Shown: one piece after another, positions 33,950-43,871 of the stretch
How the letters are laid out: each line of letters begins with the position of its first letter
Numbering within the stretch: position 1 is the stretch's first letter
Assembly (NCBI GenBank): GCA_041674745.1
Contig: JBAYVD010000007.1
Coordinates: forward strand, 89,203 to 153,202
DNA length: 64,000 nt
Direction: 5' to 3'
DNA from: UBA2040 sp041674745
Lineage (GTDB): Bacteria > Bacteroidota > Bacteroidia > Flavobacteriales_D > Crocinitomicaceae
The notes under the pieces: model-generated
The model's database searches: none
What the model was told of the DNA's origin: nothing
The model's input: the letters and a program-made list of their open reading frames with translations, nothing else
Made by a program: the position numbers and the translations under genes

Positions 33950-36181
33950 ATGAAAAAACTCGTCTCGCTTTTATTGATTTTGGTTGCTTTTCAAACAGCG
34001 CAAGCCCAACTTTGCCCTGTTTTTCCGCACCCGACAACGTACGTTACTTCTGGTGGAAATACGTATTTCGACGAAGTACTCACCATCAATACGAAAGATT
34101 TGCCTACGTTTGGTGAAGACGATTTGAAATGGTTTATCACACACGAAGCAGGTATCAATGTTTTGTTTGTTCATGAAGGTGGACAATTGATTTTTAATCG
34201 TTTGTTCAACGTACCGAAAGATGCTTATTCCATTGATATCAAAGGAAAAATAACCATTTCGTATTCTTCCGAAGCCAGTTGTTTTTATGCGCTACAATCC
34301 TTGAAACAATTGATTCAGAAGGATGATATTGGGACTTTTTTACCGAATTGCTTCATTTCCGACAACCCGAAATTTGAATGGCGCGGTATGCACCTAGACG
34401 TGAGTCGACATTTCTTCACCGTGGAAGAAGTCAAAAAGTATTTGGATTGGATGGCGCGTTACAAATTCAATAAGTTTCATTGGCATTTGACGGACGACCA
34501 AGGCTGGCGAGTGGAAATAAAAGCGTTCCCTAAATTGACCGAAATTGGTTCCCTGCGCAAACAAACGTTGGTTGGTCTTGCATCTGTTTCTCCGGAAAAA
34601 TATGATAATACGCCTGAAAAAGGGTTTTACACGCAAGAAGAAATTCAGGAAGTGGTGGCGTATGCAAAAAAAAGATTCATTGAAGTTGTTCCTGAAATTG
34701 AAATGCCCGGTCACGCGAGTGCTGCTTTGGCTGCGTATCCAGAATATTCTTGCACAGGTGAAACGATTCAAGTCGCGCAGACATGGGGTGTTTTTGAGGA
34801 TGTTTTCTGTTCCAAGGATGAAACCATTGACTTTCTGCAACAAGTTTTGGCGGAATTAATTCCATTGTTTCCAGGTCAGTATTTTCATGTTGGAGGCGAC
34901 GAAGCGCCCAAAACAAGATGGAAGGTTTGTCCTGCTTGCCAAGCTCAAATGGGTAAGCATCAGTTAAAGGACGAGTCAGCCTTACAATCGTTTTTTATTC
35001 AACAAATGGATCATTTTCTGAAATCCAATGGAAAAACGTTGATTGGCTGGGATGAAATCCTAGAAGGTGGACTTTCTGAAAACGCGGCGGTGATGTCGTG
35101 GCGTGGAACAGAAGGCGGAATTGAAGCGGCAAAACAGCATCATTACGTGGTCATGACGCCCGGTTCGCATTGCTATTTTGACCATTACCAAAGTGACCGA
35201 AAGTCTGAACCTTTGGCAATTGGTGGATTTACTTCCTTGGAAAAAGTGTACAGTTTTAATCCGATTCCAGCGGATTTGGAACCGAACTTACGACCGTACA
35301 TTCTAGGTGGTCAAGCGAATCTTTGGACTGAGTACATTGCGAATTGGAAGCAAGTGGAATACATGATTCTGCCTCGAATGATTGCTTTATCCGAAGTTTT
35401 GTGGTTTTCAGGTGAAAAAGAGTACGAATCGTTCCGTCAGCGATTGGAAAAATTCGAATTCCCGTATTTAGAGTCGAAAAAAGCCAATTATTCCAAAGCA
35501 ATTTTCTACATAGAATCTGAAATTACACCGGAAGAAGAGGGCGTAGAACTGGAATTTGAGGGGGAGAAATCAAGTTCGACGTTGGAAGTGAAATTCGACC
35601 AAACAAATCCTGCCATCGTGCAAGAAAAGAACGGTAAAATAAGGATATTACGATCCAAAAGACCTCATTTGTTGCGCTTTACGGCCAAATCAAAAACGAC
35701 CTTGGGTGTTGATACCTTGGGAATAGAAATATTACAACACAGTACCTTGGGTCAGTCGTGGATAATTGAAAATAAACTGTCACAATTTTATCCTGGAAAA
35801 GGAGGGATGACGCTGTCGGATGGGATTATTGGCGGACGACCTTGGAATGGCAAAGAATGGCTAGGATTCGATCAAAAGGAAATCAAATTATCGATTGAAT
35901 TGCCCAGCATTCGGAAAATTGACGGGTTGAATTTGAGTTTTTTAGAAGCAAAATCTTCGTGGATTTGTCTACCGGAAACCGTTGTAATCGACTATTCAAA
36001 AAATGGAACGAAATGGAAATCAAAATCCGTTGCCGTTTCCACTGAAAAACAACGAATTTCGATCAAAAAGAAAGCGAAATACCTACGCATAACCGTTGTG
36101 AATGCGGATAAAATACCAGACGGTCAACCTGGTTCTGGTCACGCGCCTTGGTTGTTCATGGATGAAATTTGGTTGGATTAA
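33950..36181 (+). CDS. Exported beta-N-acetylhexosaminidase (GH20)
   Basis: 743 residues with a signal peptide (MKKLVSLLLILVAFQTAQAQ). An N-terminal GH20b domain (about 25-135) is followed by the GH20 catalytic barrel (about 140-490), with KFNKFHWHLTDDQGWR, PEIEMPGHASAALAAYPE and the catalytic pair HVGGDE (Asp317-Glu318), then WRGTEGG and GGQANLWTEYI. The C-terminal part (about 510-743) is beta-rich and includes an F5/8-type-like carbohydrate-binding region (DGIIGGRPWNGKEWLGFDQK). It removes terminal GlcNAc/GalNAc in the periplasm or outside the cell. Paired with the kinase just upstream; its stop overlaps the recQ stop by four bases on the opposite strand. Confidence 0.95.
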   Translation: MKKLVSLLLILVAFQTAQAQLCPVFPHPTTYVTSGGNTYFDEVLTINTKDLPTFGEDDLKWFITHEAGINVLFVHEGGQLIFNRLFNVPKDAYSIDIKGKITISYSSEASCFYALQSLKQLIQKDDIGTFLPNCFISDNPKFEWRGMHLDVSRHFFTVEEVKKYLDWMARYKFNKFHWHLTDDQGWRVEIKAFPKLTEIGSLRKQTLVGLASVSPEKYDNTPEKGFYTQEEIQEVVAYAKKRFIEVVPEIEMPGHASAALAAYPEYSCTGETIQVAQTWGVFEDVFCSKDETIDFLQQVLAELIPLFPGQYFHVGGDEAPKTRWKVCPACQAQMGKHQLKDESALQSFFIQQMDHFLKSNGKTLIGWDEILEGGLSENAAVMSWRGTEGGIEAAKQHHYVVMTPGSHCYFDHYQSDRKSEPLAIGGFTSLEKVYSFNPIPADLEPNLRPYILGGQANLWTEYIANWKQVEYMILPRMIALSEVLWFSGEKEYESFRQRLEKFEFPYLESKKANYSKAIFYIESEITPEEEGVELEFEGEKSSSTLEVKFDQTNPAIVQEKNGKIRILRSKRPHLLRFTAKSKTTLGVDTLGIEILQHSTLGQSWIIENKLSQFYPGKGGMTLSDGIIGGRPWNGKEWLGFDQKEIKLSIELPSIRKIDGLNLSFLEAKSSWICLPETVVIDYSKNGTKWKSKSVAVSTEKQRISIKKKAKYLRITVVNADKIPDGQPGSGHAPWLFMDEIWLD

Positions 36182-38304
36182 GAAACCAGCGATTCTTCCT
36201 TGGTCAAATAAGCCATGGCCAAGCGAATTTTCCCATATTCCAGTTCGTCCCCAAGAAATTCGTAAATCGGTTTCAAGGCCACTTTTTCGCCTGTAACTTC
36301 CACGGCTTTTCGGACTTTTTCTACTTCTTCCGTAGAAACGTATAGGTCAATGTCCGTCCATTTGTTTTCCAAATACAATTGTGCCAAATGAGACAAAACC
36401 GTCGTGGTGCTCAAGGCGCGAATGGCACTAATTTCAGGAATCGATTTTCCGAGCTGAAACAGTTCCAAAGTTTTGTCGTAGGTACTTTCTTTTGGTTTTT
36501 TACCGGACGTATTTTGATTTAGGAAGGCTTTGATTAGTTCAATGAACTCAGGGCCATACTTGCTCGCTTTGTGTGTCCCAACGCCACTCACCAATTCAAA
36601 TTCATCCGTATTTCTCGGTGTTCTTTGCGCCATGTCTTTCAGTGTAGCATCCGAGAAAATGATATACGGTGGAACGTTTTCCTCCACAGCAATTTTCTTA
36701 CGAAGCAAACGCAAACGGTCAAATAGCATTTCATTGAAATCAAGATGGGAAGGAGCTTTGGGAGCAATCGTAATGGCGTCTTTGTTTTCAATGAAATAAG
36801 AAAGTTTCAACTCTTTTCTACCGTACAAAATATCCTCGCCAAAGGTGGTGATTTTTAAATGCATTTTTTCGTGGTAGGCAATTTCAAAAACACCTTGGTT
36901 TTTCATCGCAGTCAAATAATGCGACCATTCTTTCCAACTTTGTTTGGCTCCGATTCCATAGGTTTTCAATTCGTTCATTTTCCGTTCGAAAATTTCCGTT
37001 GTTTTGGCCCCGCGAATCAGGTCAATGAGCAGAAGACTGGAAATTTGTTCTTGGCAACGCTTCACACCGGAAAGCGCCATTTGCGCCAATTTGGTTCCGT
37101 CGAAATATTTAGGCGGTTTGCTGCAAACATCGCAGTTGTGACAATCGTCTTCCAAGCTTTCTGAAAAATAGGAAAGCAGAATTTTTCGACGACAATGCTC
37201 GGCCTCAGCAAATTCTAGCATGCGGTTCAATTTCTCCAACAATACTTCCGATTGTTCGCTTTGACTTGCAAAATCACTGAGGAGTTTCACATCGCGGTAA
37301 TTGTAATACAAGCGCGCTTCTGCTGGCAAACCATCTCGACCGGCTCGACCGATTTCTTGGTAATAGCCTTCTAAGTTTTTCGGTAAATTGTTGTGGATCA
37401 CATAGCGCACATTGCTTTTGTCGATGCCCATTCCAAAAGCGATTGTAGCACAGATAACTTGAGTTTTGTCGAAAAGGAAATCGTTTTGTACTTTGGCGCG
37501 TTCCTCCGGTTTCATACCAGCGTGGTAATAGGAAGCGTTGATTCCTTGTTTGATCAAGGCGAACGCCATATCTTCCGTTTCCTTGCGTGATAAACAATAA
37601 ATGATGCCCGTTTCTTCCTTGCGAATTTTAATATACGCAACGATTTCGCCCATTTTTTTGGCTTTCGGCAAATTCCCTCGAACCGTCAATTGTAGATTTG
37701 GCCGATCAAAAGAACTCAAAAATGTTTTGGCTTCTTTCAATCCCAAATGATGCACGATGTCGCGGCGCGTATGCTTGTCTGCAGTAGCTGTTAATGCCAT
37801 GAAAGGAACCTGGGCGAAACGTATGCGCAAACGGTTCAAATACGTGTATTCTGGACGAAAATCGTGTCCCCACATCGAAACACAGTGTGCTTCATCTATG
37901 GCCACGAATCGAATGTCGAGTTCGGTAATCCAAGATTCAGCCGAACTAAAAATGGTTTCAGGAGCCGCGTAAAGCAATTTCAATTCTCCATCCATTGCTC
38001 GCTGGCGAATTTTATCTTTTTCAGCTGCCGTTTGGGTACTGTTTACAAAGGCAGAAGGAATTCCATTGGCCTCCAAGGCTTGCACTTGGTCTTGCATCAA
38101 GGAGATCAAAGGGGAAACCACCAACGTAATTCCATTGATTAGCAAACTCGGAATTTGAAAGCAGATGGATTTTCCACCGCCCGTTGGCATCAAAACCAGC
38201 GTGTCTTTCCCAGATAAAGCGTGTTGAATAATTTCTTCTTGTTGACCACGAAAAGCGTTGTATCCAAAGATTTCTTGTAGTAGTTGTACGGGTGTTTTTT
38301 GCAT
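36178..38304 (-). CDS. recQ: ATP-dependent DNA helicase RecQ
   Basis: 3'-5' helicase for recombination repair. 708 residues: helicase core with Walker A PTGGGKSICFQ (about 40-50), DEAH box VAIDEAHCVSMWGHDF (about 135-150), motif III MALTATAD, motif V-VI ATIAFGMGIDKSNVR and QEIGRAGRDG; RQC zinc-binding cysteines in AEHCRRKILLSYF and DDCHNCDVC; an HRDC domain (about 530-600, LRKKIAVEENVPPYIIFSD and VSGVGTHKASKYG); and a C-terminal helical extension with a RecQ-type helix-turn-helix (LELFQLGKSIPEISAIRALS). It is convergent with the GH20 gene. Confidence 0.96.
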   Translation of the reverse strand: MQKTPVQLLQEIFGYNAFRGQQEEIIQHALSGKDTLVLMPTGGGKSICFQIPSLLINGITLVVSPLISLMQDQVQALEANGIPSAFVNSTQTAAEKDKIRQRAMDGELKLLYAAPETIFSSAESWITELDIRFVAIDEAHCVSMWGHDFRPEYTYLNRLRIRFAQVPFMALTATADKHTRRDIVHHLGLKEAKTFLSSFDRPNLQLTVRGNLPKAKKMGEIVAYIKIRKEETGIIYCLSRKETEDMAFALIKQGINASYYHAGMKPEERAKVQNDFLFDKTQVICATIAFGMGIDKSNVRYVIHNNLPKNLEGYYQEIGRAGRDGLPAEARLYYNYRDVKLLSDFASQSEQSEVLLEKLNRMLEFAEAEHCRRKILLSYFSESLEDDCHNCDVCSKPPKYFDGTKLAQMALSGVKRCQEQISSLLLIDLIRGAKTTEIFERKMNELKTYGIGAKQSWKEWSHYLTAMKNQGVFEIAYHEKMHLKITTFGEDILYGRKELKLSYFIENKDAITIAPKAPSHLDFNEMLFDRLRLLRKKIAVEENVPPYIIFSDATLKDMAQRTPRNTDEFELVSGVGTHKASKYGPEFIELIKAFLNQNTSGKKPKESTYDKTLELFQLGKSIPEISAIRALSTTTVLSHLAQLYLENKWTDIDLYVSTEEVEKVRKAVEVTGEKVALKPIYEFLGDELEYGKIRLAMAYLTKEESLVS

Positions 38305-38516
38305 GTTTTTGGATTGGTTTTCACCTTAAGATACGGAAAAAGTTGATTTGCAAAACGATTTTGATGAAAAATTAATCGCGAAGATAGTTATTTTGTAATC
38401 AGAAAAGAATGAAAAACTTTGATTCTTTTGAGATGAAGGTTTGATTTCGGTTACAAAAAAATCTTTGAATGCGAAGCGAAAATCTTCAATTATTATATTG
38501 TAATTTTAAAAGAAAA

Positions 38517-39215
38517 ATGAAATTCGAACTCTGCGTCACCGATCCCAAAGGCATACAACTGGCAAAAAAATACAAGTTGGATCGGATTGAGCTGTGCATG
38601 AATTTGGAGCAAGGTGGGACGACTCCTTCGCCGGCTTTGGTGCACATGGCGCTCAACGCAGGTTTGGAAACGCATGCGTTGATTCGTCCGCGGGCGGGAG
38701 GTTTTGTGTATTCGGAAGCAGAAAAAGAATTGATTTTAGCGGAAATTCATGCCTTGAAATATTTGGGTGTGCACGGATTTGTGGTCGGAACGTTGAAGGA
38801 AAACAAAGAAATCGATACCACGTTAATTGGCGAAATAGCCAAAATTTCCAAAGGAAAAACATTGACGTTTCACCGCGCTTTCGAAGAAATGGGAGAATGG
38901 CAAGATGGAGTAGAGGTGCTCAAATTTTTTCGCTTCAAACGAGTTTTAACGGCAGGTCGAGCGGCCAATGTGGATCTGGGTTTCGAAAATTTAAAAGAAA
39001 TCAAAGCCGTTTTTGGTTCCGACTTGGAATTGATGACAGGTGGTGGTGTCCATGAAAAAAATATCTCCAATTTGATCAAAGAACTAAGGCCAGATGCTGT
39101 TCATTTTTCCGCTTCGTCCATTATTCTTGATACCAATTCGATGTTTGGAGGGAAACGAATGGAAATCAATGAAAATCGCTTGGTTTCGATCTTAAAAGCG
39201 GCAACTGGAATTTAA
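38517..39215 (+). CDS. cutC: CutC-family TIM-barrel protein (copper homeostasis)
   Basis: 232 residues from the ATG at 38517; a longer ATG start at 38469 adds 16 residues not found in the family and is rejected. Hallmarks are FELCVTD, ELCMNLEQGGTTPSPALV, ALIRPRAGGFVYSEAE, GFVVGTLKEN, LTFHRAFEEM, RVLTAGRAANV and MTGGGVHEKNI, typical of the CutC TIM barrel. The historical copper-resistance role is weakly supported in most bacteria, and enzymatic activity has not been settled. It is convergent with the nucleoside phosphorylase, overlapping by four bases. Confidence 0.92.
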   Translation: MKFELCVTDPKGIQLAKKYKLDRIELCMNLEQGGTTPSPALVHMALNAGLETHALIRPRAGGFVYSEAEKELILAEIHALKYLGVHGFVVGTLKENKEIDTTLIGEIAKISKGKTLTFHRAFEEMGEWQDGVEVLKFFRFKRVLTAGRAANVDLGFENLKEIKAVFGSDLELMTGGGVHEKNISNLIKELRPDAVHFSASSIILDTNSMFGGKRMEINENRLVSILKAATGI

Positions 39216-40072
39216 ATTCGGTCGAGCACGTATGCAATGAGTTCGTTCATCGGTTTTTCGTAATCTTTTGAAAACTCACCCGTTGGTCGATTGGCAATGC
39301 CCAAGCAAATGGTTGTGCAAGCATGACCCAAAGCACGCCCAAGGGCAAACAAAGCAGAGCTTTCCATTTCAAAATTTACAATGGGAATTCCTTGAAAAGA
39401 CGAATTTTCTAAACTTTCGCGCCAATTGTTTTTCAAAGGCAATCGAATACTTCGTCCCTGTGGCCCATAGAAACCGCTGGCTGTCAATGTAATCCCTTTG
39501 TTCGTTTTATCACTGGAAAATCGATTGACCAGTTCGTGGTTAGCGGAAATAAGGTACGGTTCTACTTTCGCTGGAAAAGGACAATGATTTTTAATTTCAT
39601 TTAATAACTGACCCTCTTTTTCAGTGAAATCCATTGCATAGAAATGTGCCACATTGTCCAGACCTAGCGACATTTCCGAAAGAATGAAACTGTGAATAGG
39701 AATCGCGGATTGTAAGATGCCACATGTTCCAATGCGAACCATTTCAAGACTTTTTCGAACTGGATTTAATTCTTTTGTTTCCAAGTTGATATTGGCCAAA
39801 ATATCCAATTCGTTGACAACAATATCGATATTATCCGTCCCGATTCCCGTAGAAAGAACAGTGATTCGCTTTCCTTTGTAAACGCCTGTTTGACTGACGA
39901 ATTCTCGGTGCCGTGAACGGTGTTCGATGGAATCAAAAAAAGAGGTGACCAATCCCACTCGGTCTTGGTCACCTACTAAAATAATTTTATCAGAAATATT
40001 GTTTGCACTCAAGCCCAGATGGTAGACTTGATTTTTATCGTTCAATACTAATTCTGAAGATTTAAAAGACAT
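39212..40072 (-). CDS. Nucleoside phosphorylase, uridine-phosphorylase-like
   Basis: 286 residues from the ATG at 40072; the preceding in-frame start at 40096 overlaps the upstream gene and adds residues outside the family. The PNP/UDP fold is recognisable from IILVGDQDRV, TVLSTGIGTDNIDIVVNEL, VRIGTCGILQ (phosphate-site arginine) and FEMESSALFALGRALGH, where MES contacts ribose. It cleaves nucleosides with phosphate for salvage; the SGFYGPQGRS segment fits uridine phosphorylase, but specificity is not certain. It starts four bases after the DUF4197 stop, so the two are one transcript. Confidence 0.88.
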   Translation of the reverse strand: MSFKSSELVLNDKNQVYHLGLSANNISDKIILVGDQDRVGLVTSFFDSIEHRSRHREFVSQTGVYKGKRITVLSTGIGTDNIDIVVNELDILANINLETKELNPVRKSLEMVRIGTCGILQSAIPIHSFILSEMSLGLDNVAHFYAMDFTEKEGQLLNEIKNHCPFPAKVEPYLISANHELVNRFSSDKTNKGITLTASGFYGPQGRSIRLPLKNNWRESLENSSFQGIPIVNFEMESSALFALGRALGHACTTICLGIANRPTGEFSKDYEKPMNELIAYVLDRI

Positions 40073-40076
40073 GTAT

Positions 40077-40817
40077 TTACGGTTGAATGCTACCAAAAAC
40101 TTTTACTAAAATATCTGAAACACGCGCCATAGGATCTTGACGAATTTTGTTTTCTTCGGCTGTCACCATCGTGAAAAGTCCTGAAATTGCTCTGTCTGTA
40201 ACGAAAGCACTTAAATCCGTGGTAACTTTTTGTCCTCCTGTTAAAGTCATGGCTGTATTGTACTTTGACGCCAAGGGATTCCAGTAATCGGTCAATTTAA
40301 CCGTTGCAATGGCCGCTGCAACTTTGGGTTTGAAAGCAGCCATTAAAGCGGCTGTTGTATTGTCCTGCAAAAATTTTGTTGCTGCTCCTTGACCGCCGTT
40401 CAAGATAGCAAATCCATCCGCCACCGACATGTTGGTAATCGCATTCAAGAAAATAGGTAATGCTTCTTTTGTCGCTTCTTCCGCTGCGCGGTTCAAGGTG
40501 GTTTCAAATTTATCTACTTGACCTTGTAAACCCCATTCAAGGGCTTTTTCTTTCACTTTGATAGCATCTGGAGGAAAAGGCAAACGAATGGCTGCATTTC
40601 CAAGAAAACCATCAGTAACCGAAGTTAAATTCACTGAATTTTTGATGCCCACGGTTAAGGCTTCCTTCAATCCAGAAATTACTTCAGCATTCGTTAAGCT
40701 AGGTGCCGTTGTTCCGGTCGGTGTTAAAATTGTTCCTGCTGCTTCGTTGAGTACATCACAAGAAAATAAGGTGGTAGCAACAAGTGTAGTAAAGACAAAG
40801 ATTTTTTTCATTTTCAT
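40077..40817 (-). CDS. DUF4197 lipoprotein
   Basis: 246 residues with a lipoprotein signal ending TLFSC. The mature protein matches the DUF4197 family: SLTNAEVISGLKEALTVGIKNSV, GFLGNAAIRLPFPPDAIKVKEKAL, FETTLNRAAEEATKEALPIFLNAI and the C-terminal GLFTMVTAEENKIRQDPMAR. The biochemical role of the family is unknown. The start may be either of two ATGs (40817 or 40811). The -7 element TATATTTG lies just seven bases upstream of the first. It is co-transcribed with the phosphorylase. Confidence 0.9.
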   Translation of the reverse strand: MKMKKIFVFTTLVATTLFSCDVLNEAAGTILTPTGTTAPSLTNAEVISGLKEALTVGIKNSVNLTSVTDGFLGNAAIRLPFPPDAIKVKEKALEWGLQGQVDKFETTLNRAAEEATKEALPIFLNAITNMSVADGFAILNGGQGAATKFLQDNTTAALMAAFKPKVAAAIATVKLTDYWNPLASKYNTAMTLTGGQKVTTDLSAFVTDRAISGLFTMVTAEENKIRQDPMARVSDILVKVFGSIQP

Positions 40818-40824
40818 TTTTTTT

Positions 40825-40832
40825 CAAATATA
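40825..40832 (-). promoter_or_regulatory. -7 element for the DUF4197/phosphorylase operon
   Basis: CAAATATA reads TATATTTG on the minus strand. It ends seven bases before the first ATG, so the transcript has almost no leader. Confidence 0.55.
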
Positions 40833-40860
40833 AGTAGAAAGAGCAAATACTGTGCCCAAT

Positions 40861-40896
40861 AAAAAACGGGAAGAACAAAAGCTCTTCCCGTTTTTT
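40861..40896 (-). terminator. Intrinsic terminator after the CHU_C-type surface protein
   Basis: AAAAAACGGGAAGA (40861-40874) pairs with TCTTCCCGTTTTTT (40883-40896) around an eight-base loop. On the minus strand it ends in a T-run just downstream of the stop at 40917. Confidence 0.9.
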
Positions 40897-40916
40897 ATTT
40901 TAGTTGATTGAGTTAT

Positions 40917-43646
40917 TTATCGAATAATTGAGACATTACCAGAAATGATTTTATAATCTTCTGTGCCTACTTTTTTGTATCGTGCTTTCCAGTTGTACGA
41001 ACCAGCCGGAATTAATTGGTTTTTGTACGTTCCATCCCATTCTGCACTAGCATCAAAGGTTTGCCATACCACTTCACCCCAACGGTTGTAAATTGTCAAT
41101 TCATACGAGTTGATGTCAATTCCGTCTGTCACCATTTTCCATGTCGGATTGTGCTCATCACCATCTGGTGTAAAGGCATTTGGTGCATAAACGATCACGT
41201 CATTTTGAATATTCAAGAATACGGTAATCGTATCCCAGCAACCTGTAGAAGAAGTTACGTACAAGAATACTGGATAAACTCCTTCTGTTTGAGGGAATAC
41301 AAATTCAGGGTTTTGAGTCGATGAATAAGCTGGAGTGGCATCGATTGCCGTCCATTGCCATCCGATTGCGTCTACCGATTTGTCGAACATTTTCACTTTC
41401 GTTTCAAAAATGGTCGTTGGATTAGAAGACATATCAAAACGTGCTTTTGGTTTCTGTTTCGCATTGATGATTGAAGGGAAGAAATCCGTGTAGATACAAC
41501 CATAGATTGAAGTAATCGTCATATTCACGTCATAAATTCCTGCAATAGCGAACAGTTGAGAAGCAGTATCCAACAAATTCGTTGTTTGTGATGCTCCATT
41601 GCTGTATTCATAAAGCGTAGAGGCAATTTCTGAATTATTGGAAGAACTATTGATGAATTTAAAGGTATCTGGTGCACAAGCTTCGACAGGGTTTGCATAA
41701 ACACCTGGTACAATTGGTGTAGGGAAAATAACGGTGAAGGATGCTGAAGTTGTTGGACTTCCACAAGCTTCCGACAAAGTTACAGAGTAAACTGTACCGG
41801 TATTCAAAGGATCTACCACCATGTATTGATCAGTAGAAATTTGCGTTCCATTTTCAAACCAAGTGTAGATATAAGCGGAAGAACCGCCAGCACCCACAGC
41901 ACCAATCGCCAAGGTAGCTTCAGAGCAAATCATAGTGTCGGTTGAAACACTGTCAATTACCAAAGGCATCGGTTCAGATAATGTTGTATTGATTGTAATC
42001 ATACACCCATTGACATCTTGAATATCTACTGATTGAGCACCAACATACAAGTCATTTGCAGTAGCGGTCGTTGAACTTGAACCACTCCATGCATACGTGA
42101 ATGGAGCTGTTCCGTTGGTAACATTAACCGTTACAATTCCATCGTTGTGTGTGTAACAAGTTACATCTTCTTGGTTGGTGATGGTAGCAACCATCCCTGG
42201 TATCTCAGTAACGGTTACCGGTACAACCAGCACACAGCCATTGCTACTCGATACGGTGCAATTGTAATTTCCTGCAGCCAATCCAACAGCTGTTTGAGTG
42301 GTTTGAGCACTTGGATCATCCCAGAGATAAGTTGTCGAAATACCAGTAGGTGTCATAGTTGCTGTGGCTGTTCCATCCGCACCACCTGGGCAAGTAACCA
42401 AAGTATTTGAACTGGATGTAGTAGCGGATGCATTGGCTACTGAAATATTTTTCGTGGCATAACAACCGTGTGCGTCAGTCATAGTAACTGTATATGCACC
42501 AGTGACTACATTTTGCACGGTATCCGTAGTTGCAGGCAAGGGACCGGTTGTGGTATTCGTCCATACATAAGTGAATGGCGCAGTTCCAATTCCTGGCGTG
42601 GCAATTAACGTTCCTTGACCAGAGCCACACGTGTCACTAATAGAAGCCACCACAAAATTGGCACTTGTTCGGGTAATCCAAGTTGTATCAGAAGTTGACC
42701 CTCCCGGTTGACCACAATAGGAATTCGTTAGAAAATAACCTGTAGTTCCGTTTGGAACGCTGTTAATAGTCAGGACTCCACCATTGTAAGGGAAAACCTG
42801 GTTCAATGTACTTTGCCATTGCTGAATTCCTCCAGAGGTGCCATTAGAAGTAACAGGAATATACGGGATTGTTGAAACCGTATAGGCCGTTGTTACGGAA
42901 GGACTAGTTGGTGAATATCTTTTTCCGTCTTGTAATGCTGTCCAAACAGTATTGTTTCTACCTACAGTTGCTGTTCCAATATTACCAGCTAAGTTTTGAA
43001 CACCTTGAATGGCTAAACCACCATTCCAAGAACAAGTAGTTGCTTTGCTGCCAATGTGGTACTCAATAATATTACTGCTTTCGTAGAAAAGGAAAGAAGT
43101 ATACACACATAAACTGGTACAGCTATATGAGGTGACACCTTTGTACAAGACAACAAAAATTCGATTGGGTGCTGTACCAATAGTTTGGTACTGAATAGGG
43201 CCTGAAGAACCATTCACTGGATTCAAATCGGAATACATGCCCATCGCCGAATTGCTTGCTCCAGTGATACTTGCATTTGGAATTGGTGCGCCTGATAAAG
43301 ACCAAGGACAATACCCATTCGCATTAGAAAGTTTAAATGAAACAATCCCGTTCGAACCAATAACACATTGTGTGTAATTTACGCCGTAATAGTTAAAAGT
43401 AAACCCAATTGGAACGGCACTACTCCAAGAGTCATCGGATATGGATACACTTGAAGGAGCATTTAAATCTAGCCCCCCTGGTCCAACTCCACCTCCTGAG
43501 GTACAGTTGTTGATAATCACACTTTGTCCTACACAGGCAAATGCATCGGTTCCCAAACAAACTGTCACCGGCGGCATTTGAGCGTACGCGTTGATAGTTA
43601 GCAAGGAAATGAAGATTTGTATAAGAACGAATTTAAAACGATTCAT
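40917..43646 (-). CDS. T9SS surface protein with SprB-like repeats and gliding-motility C-terminal domain
   Basis: 909 residues with a signal peptide (FVLIQIFISLLTINAYAQ). The N-terminal part (about 30-260) is a lectin-like or beta-propeller-type domain with GFTFNYYGVNYTQCVIGSNG. Three SprB-type repeats of about 80 residues follow (TAPFTYVWTNTTTGPLPATT, GAYTVTMTDAHGCYATKNIS and related), then a PKD-like domain (about 690-810), and the C-terminal CHU_C/type B sorting domain (YAPNAFTPDGDEHNPTWKM, ISGNVSIIR). Such proteins are secreted by the type IX system and displayed on the surface, often in adhesion or gliding. Exact ligand unknown. Confidence 0.92.
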   Translation of the reverse strand: MNRFKFVLIQIFISLLTINAYAQMPPVTVCLGTDAFACVGQSVIINNCTSGGGVGPGGLDLNAPSSVSISDDSWSSAVPIGFTFNYYGVNYTQCVIGSNGIVSFKLSNANGYCPWSLSGAPIPNASITGASNSAMGMYSDLNPVNGSSGPIQYQTIGTAPNRIFVVLYKGVTSYSCTSLCVYTSFLFYESSNIIEYHIGSKATTCSWNGGLAIQGVQNLAGNIGTATVGRNNTVWTALQDGKRYSPTSPSVTTAYTVSTIPYIPVTSNGTSGGIQQWQSTLNQVFPYNGGVLTINSVPNGTTGYFLTNSYCGQPGGSTSDTTWITRTSANFVVASISDTCGSGQGTLIATPGIGTAPFTYVWTNTTTGPLPATTDTVQNVVTGAYTVTMTDAHGCYATKNISVANASATTSSSNTLVTCPGGADGTATATMTPTGISTTYLWDDPSAQTTQTAVGLAAGNYNCTVSSSNGCVLVVPVTVTEIPGMVATITNQEDVTCYTHNDGIVTVNVTNGTAPFTYAWSGSSSTTATANDLYVGAQSVDIQDVNGCMITINTTLSEPMPLVIDSVSTDTMICSEATLAIGAVGAGGSSAYIYTWFENGTQISTDQYMVVDPLNTGTVYSVTLSEACGSPTTSASFTVIFPTPIVPGVYANPVEACAPDTFKFINSSSNNSEIASTLYEYSNGASQTTNLLDTASQLFAIAGIYDVNMTITSIYGCIYTDFFPSIINAKQKPKARFDMSSNPTTIFETKVKMFDKSVDAIGWQWTAIDATPAYSSTQNPEFVFPQTEGVYPVFLYVTSSTGCWDTITVFLNIQNDVIVYAPNAFTPDGDEHNPTWKMVTDGIDINSYELTIYNRWGEVVWQTFDASAEWDGTYKNQLIPAGSYNWKARYKKVGTEDYKIISGNVSIIR

Positions 43647-43836
43647 AGTTTATTTGTTTTGTAAGTCACAAGTATGACGGATAAATGAATACAAGGTTGT
43701 CTTATTATGAAAAAAAAAATAAAAATAATATTTAATTCAATTCGGGCAGTCGAGTTAAAATAGTAATTGATAAAAAGGTGTTCAAAAGTTAGATTTTTTT
43801 GTGTTTATCGGAATGTTAGCAAATTGTAAATATTAC

Positions 43837-43844
43837 TACATTTG
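43837..43844 (+). promoter_or_regulatory. -7 element for glutamate dehydrogenase
   Basis: TACATTTG followed by C matches TAnnTTTG and lies 27 bases before the ATG. A GTTAG sequence at 43815 is a possible weak -33 element. Confidence 0.6.
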
Positions 43845-43871
43845 CCCCGTCGATTTTAAATCTAAATTAAA

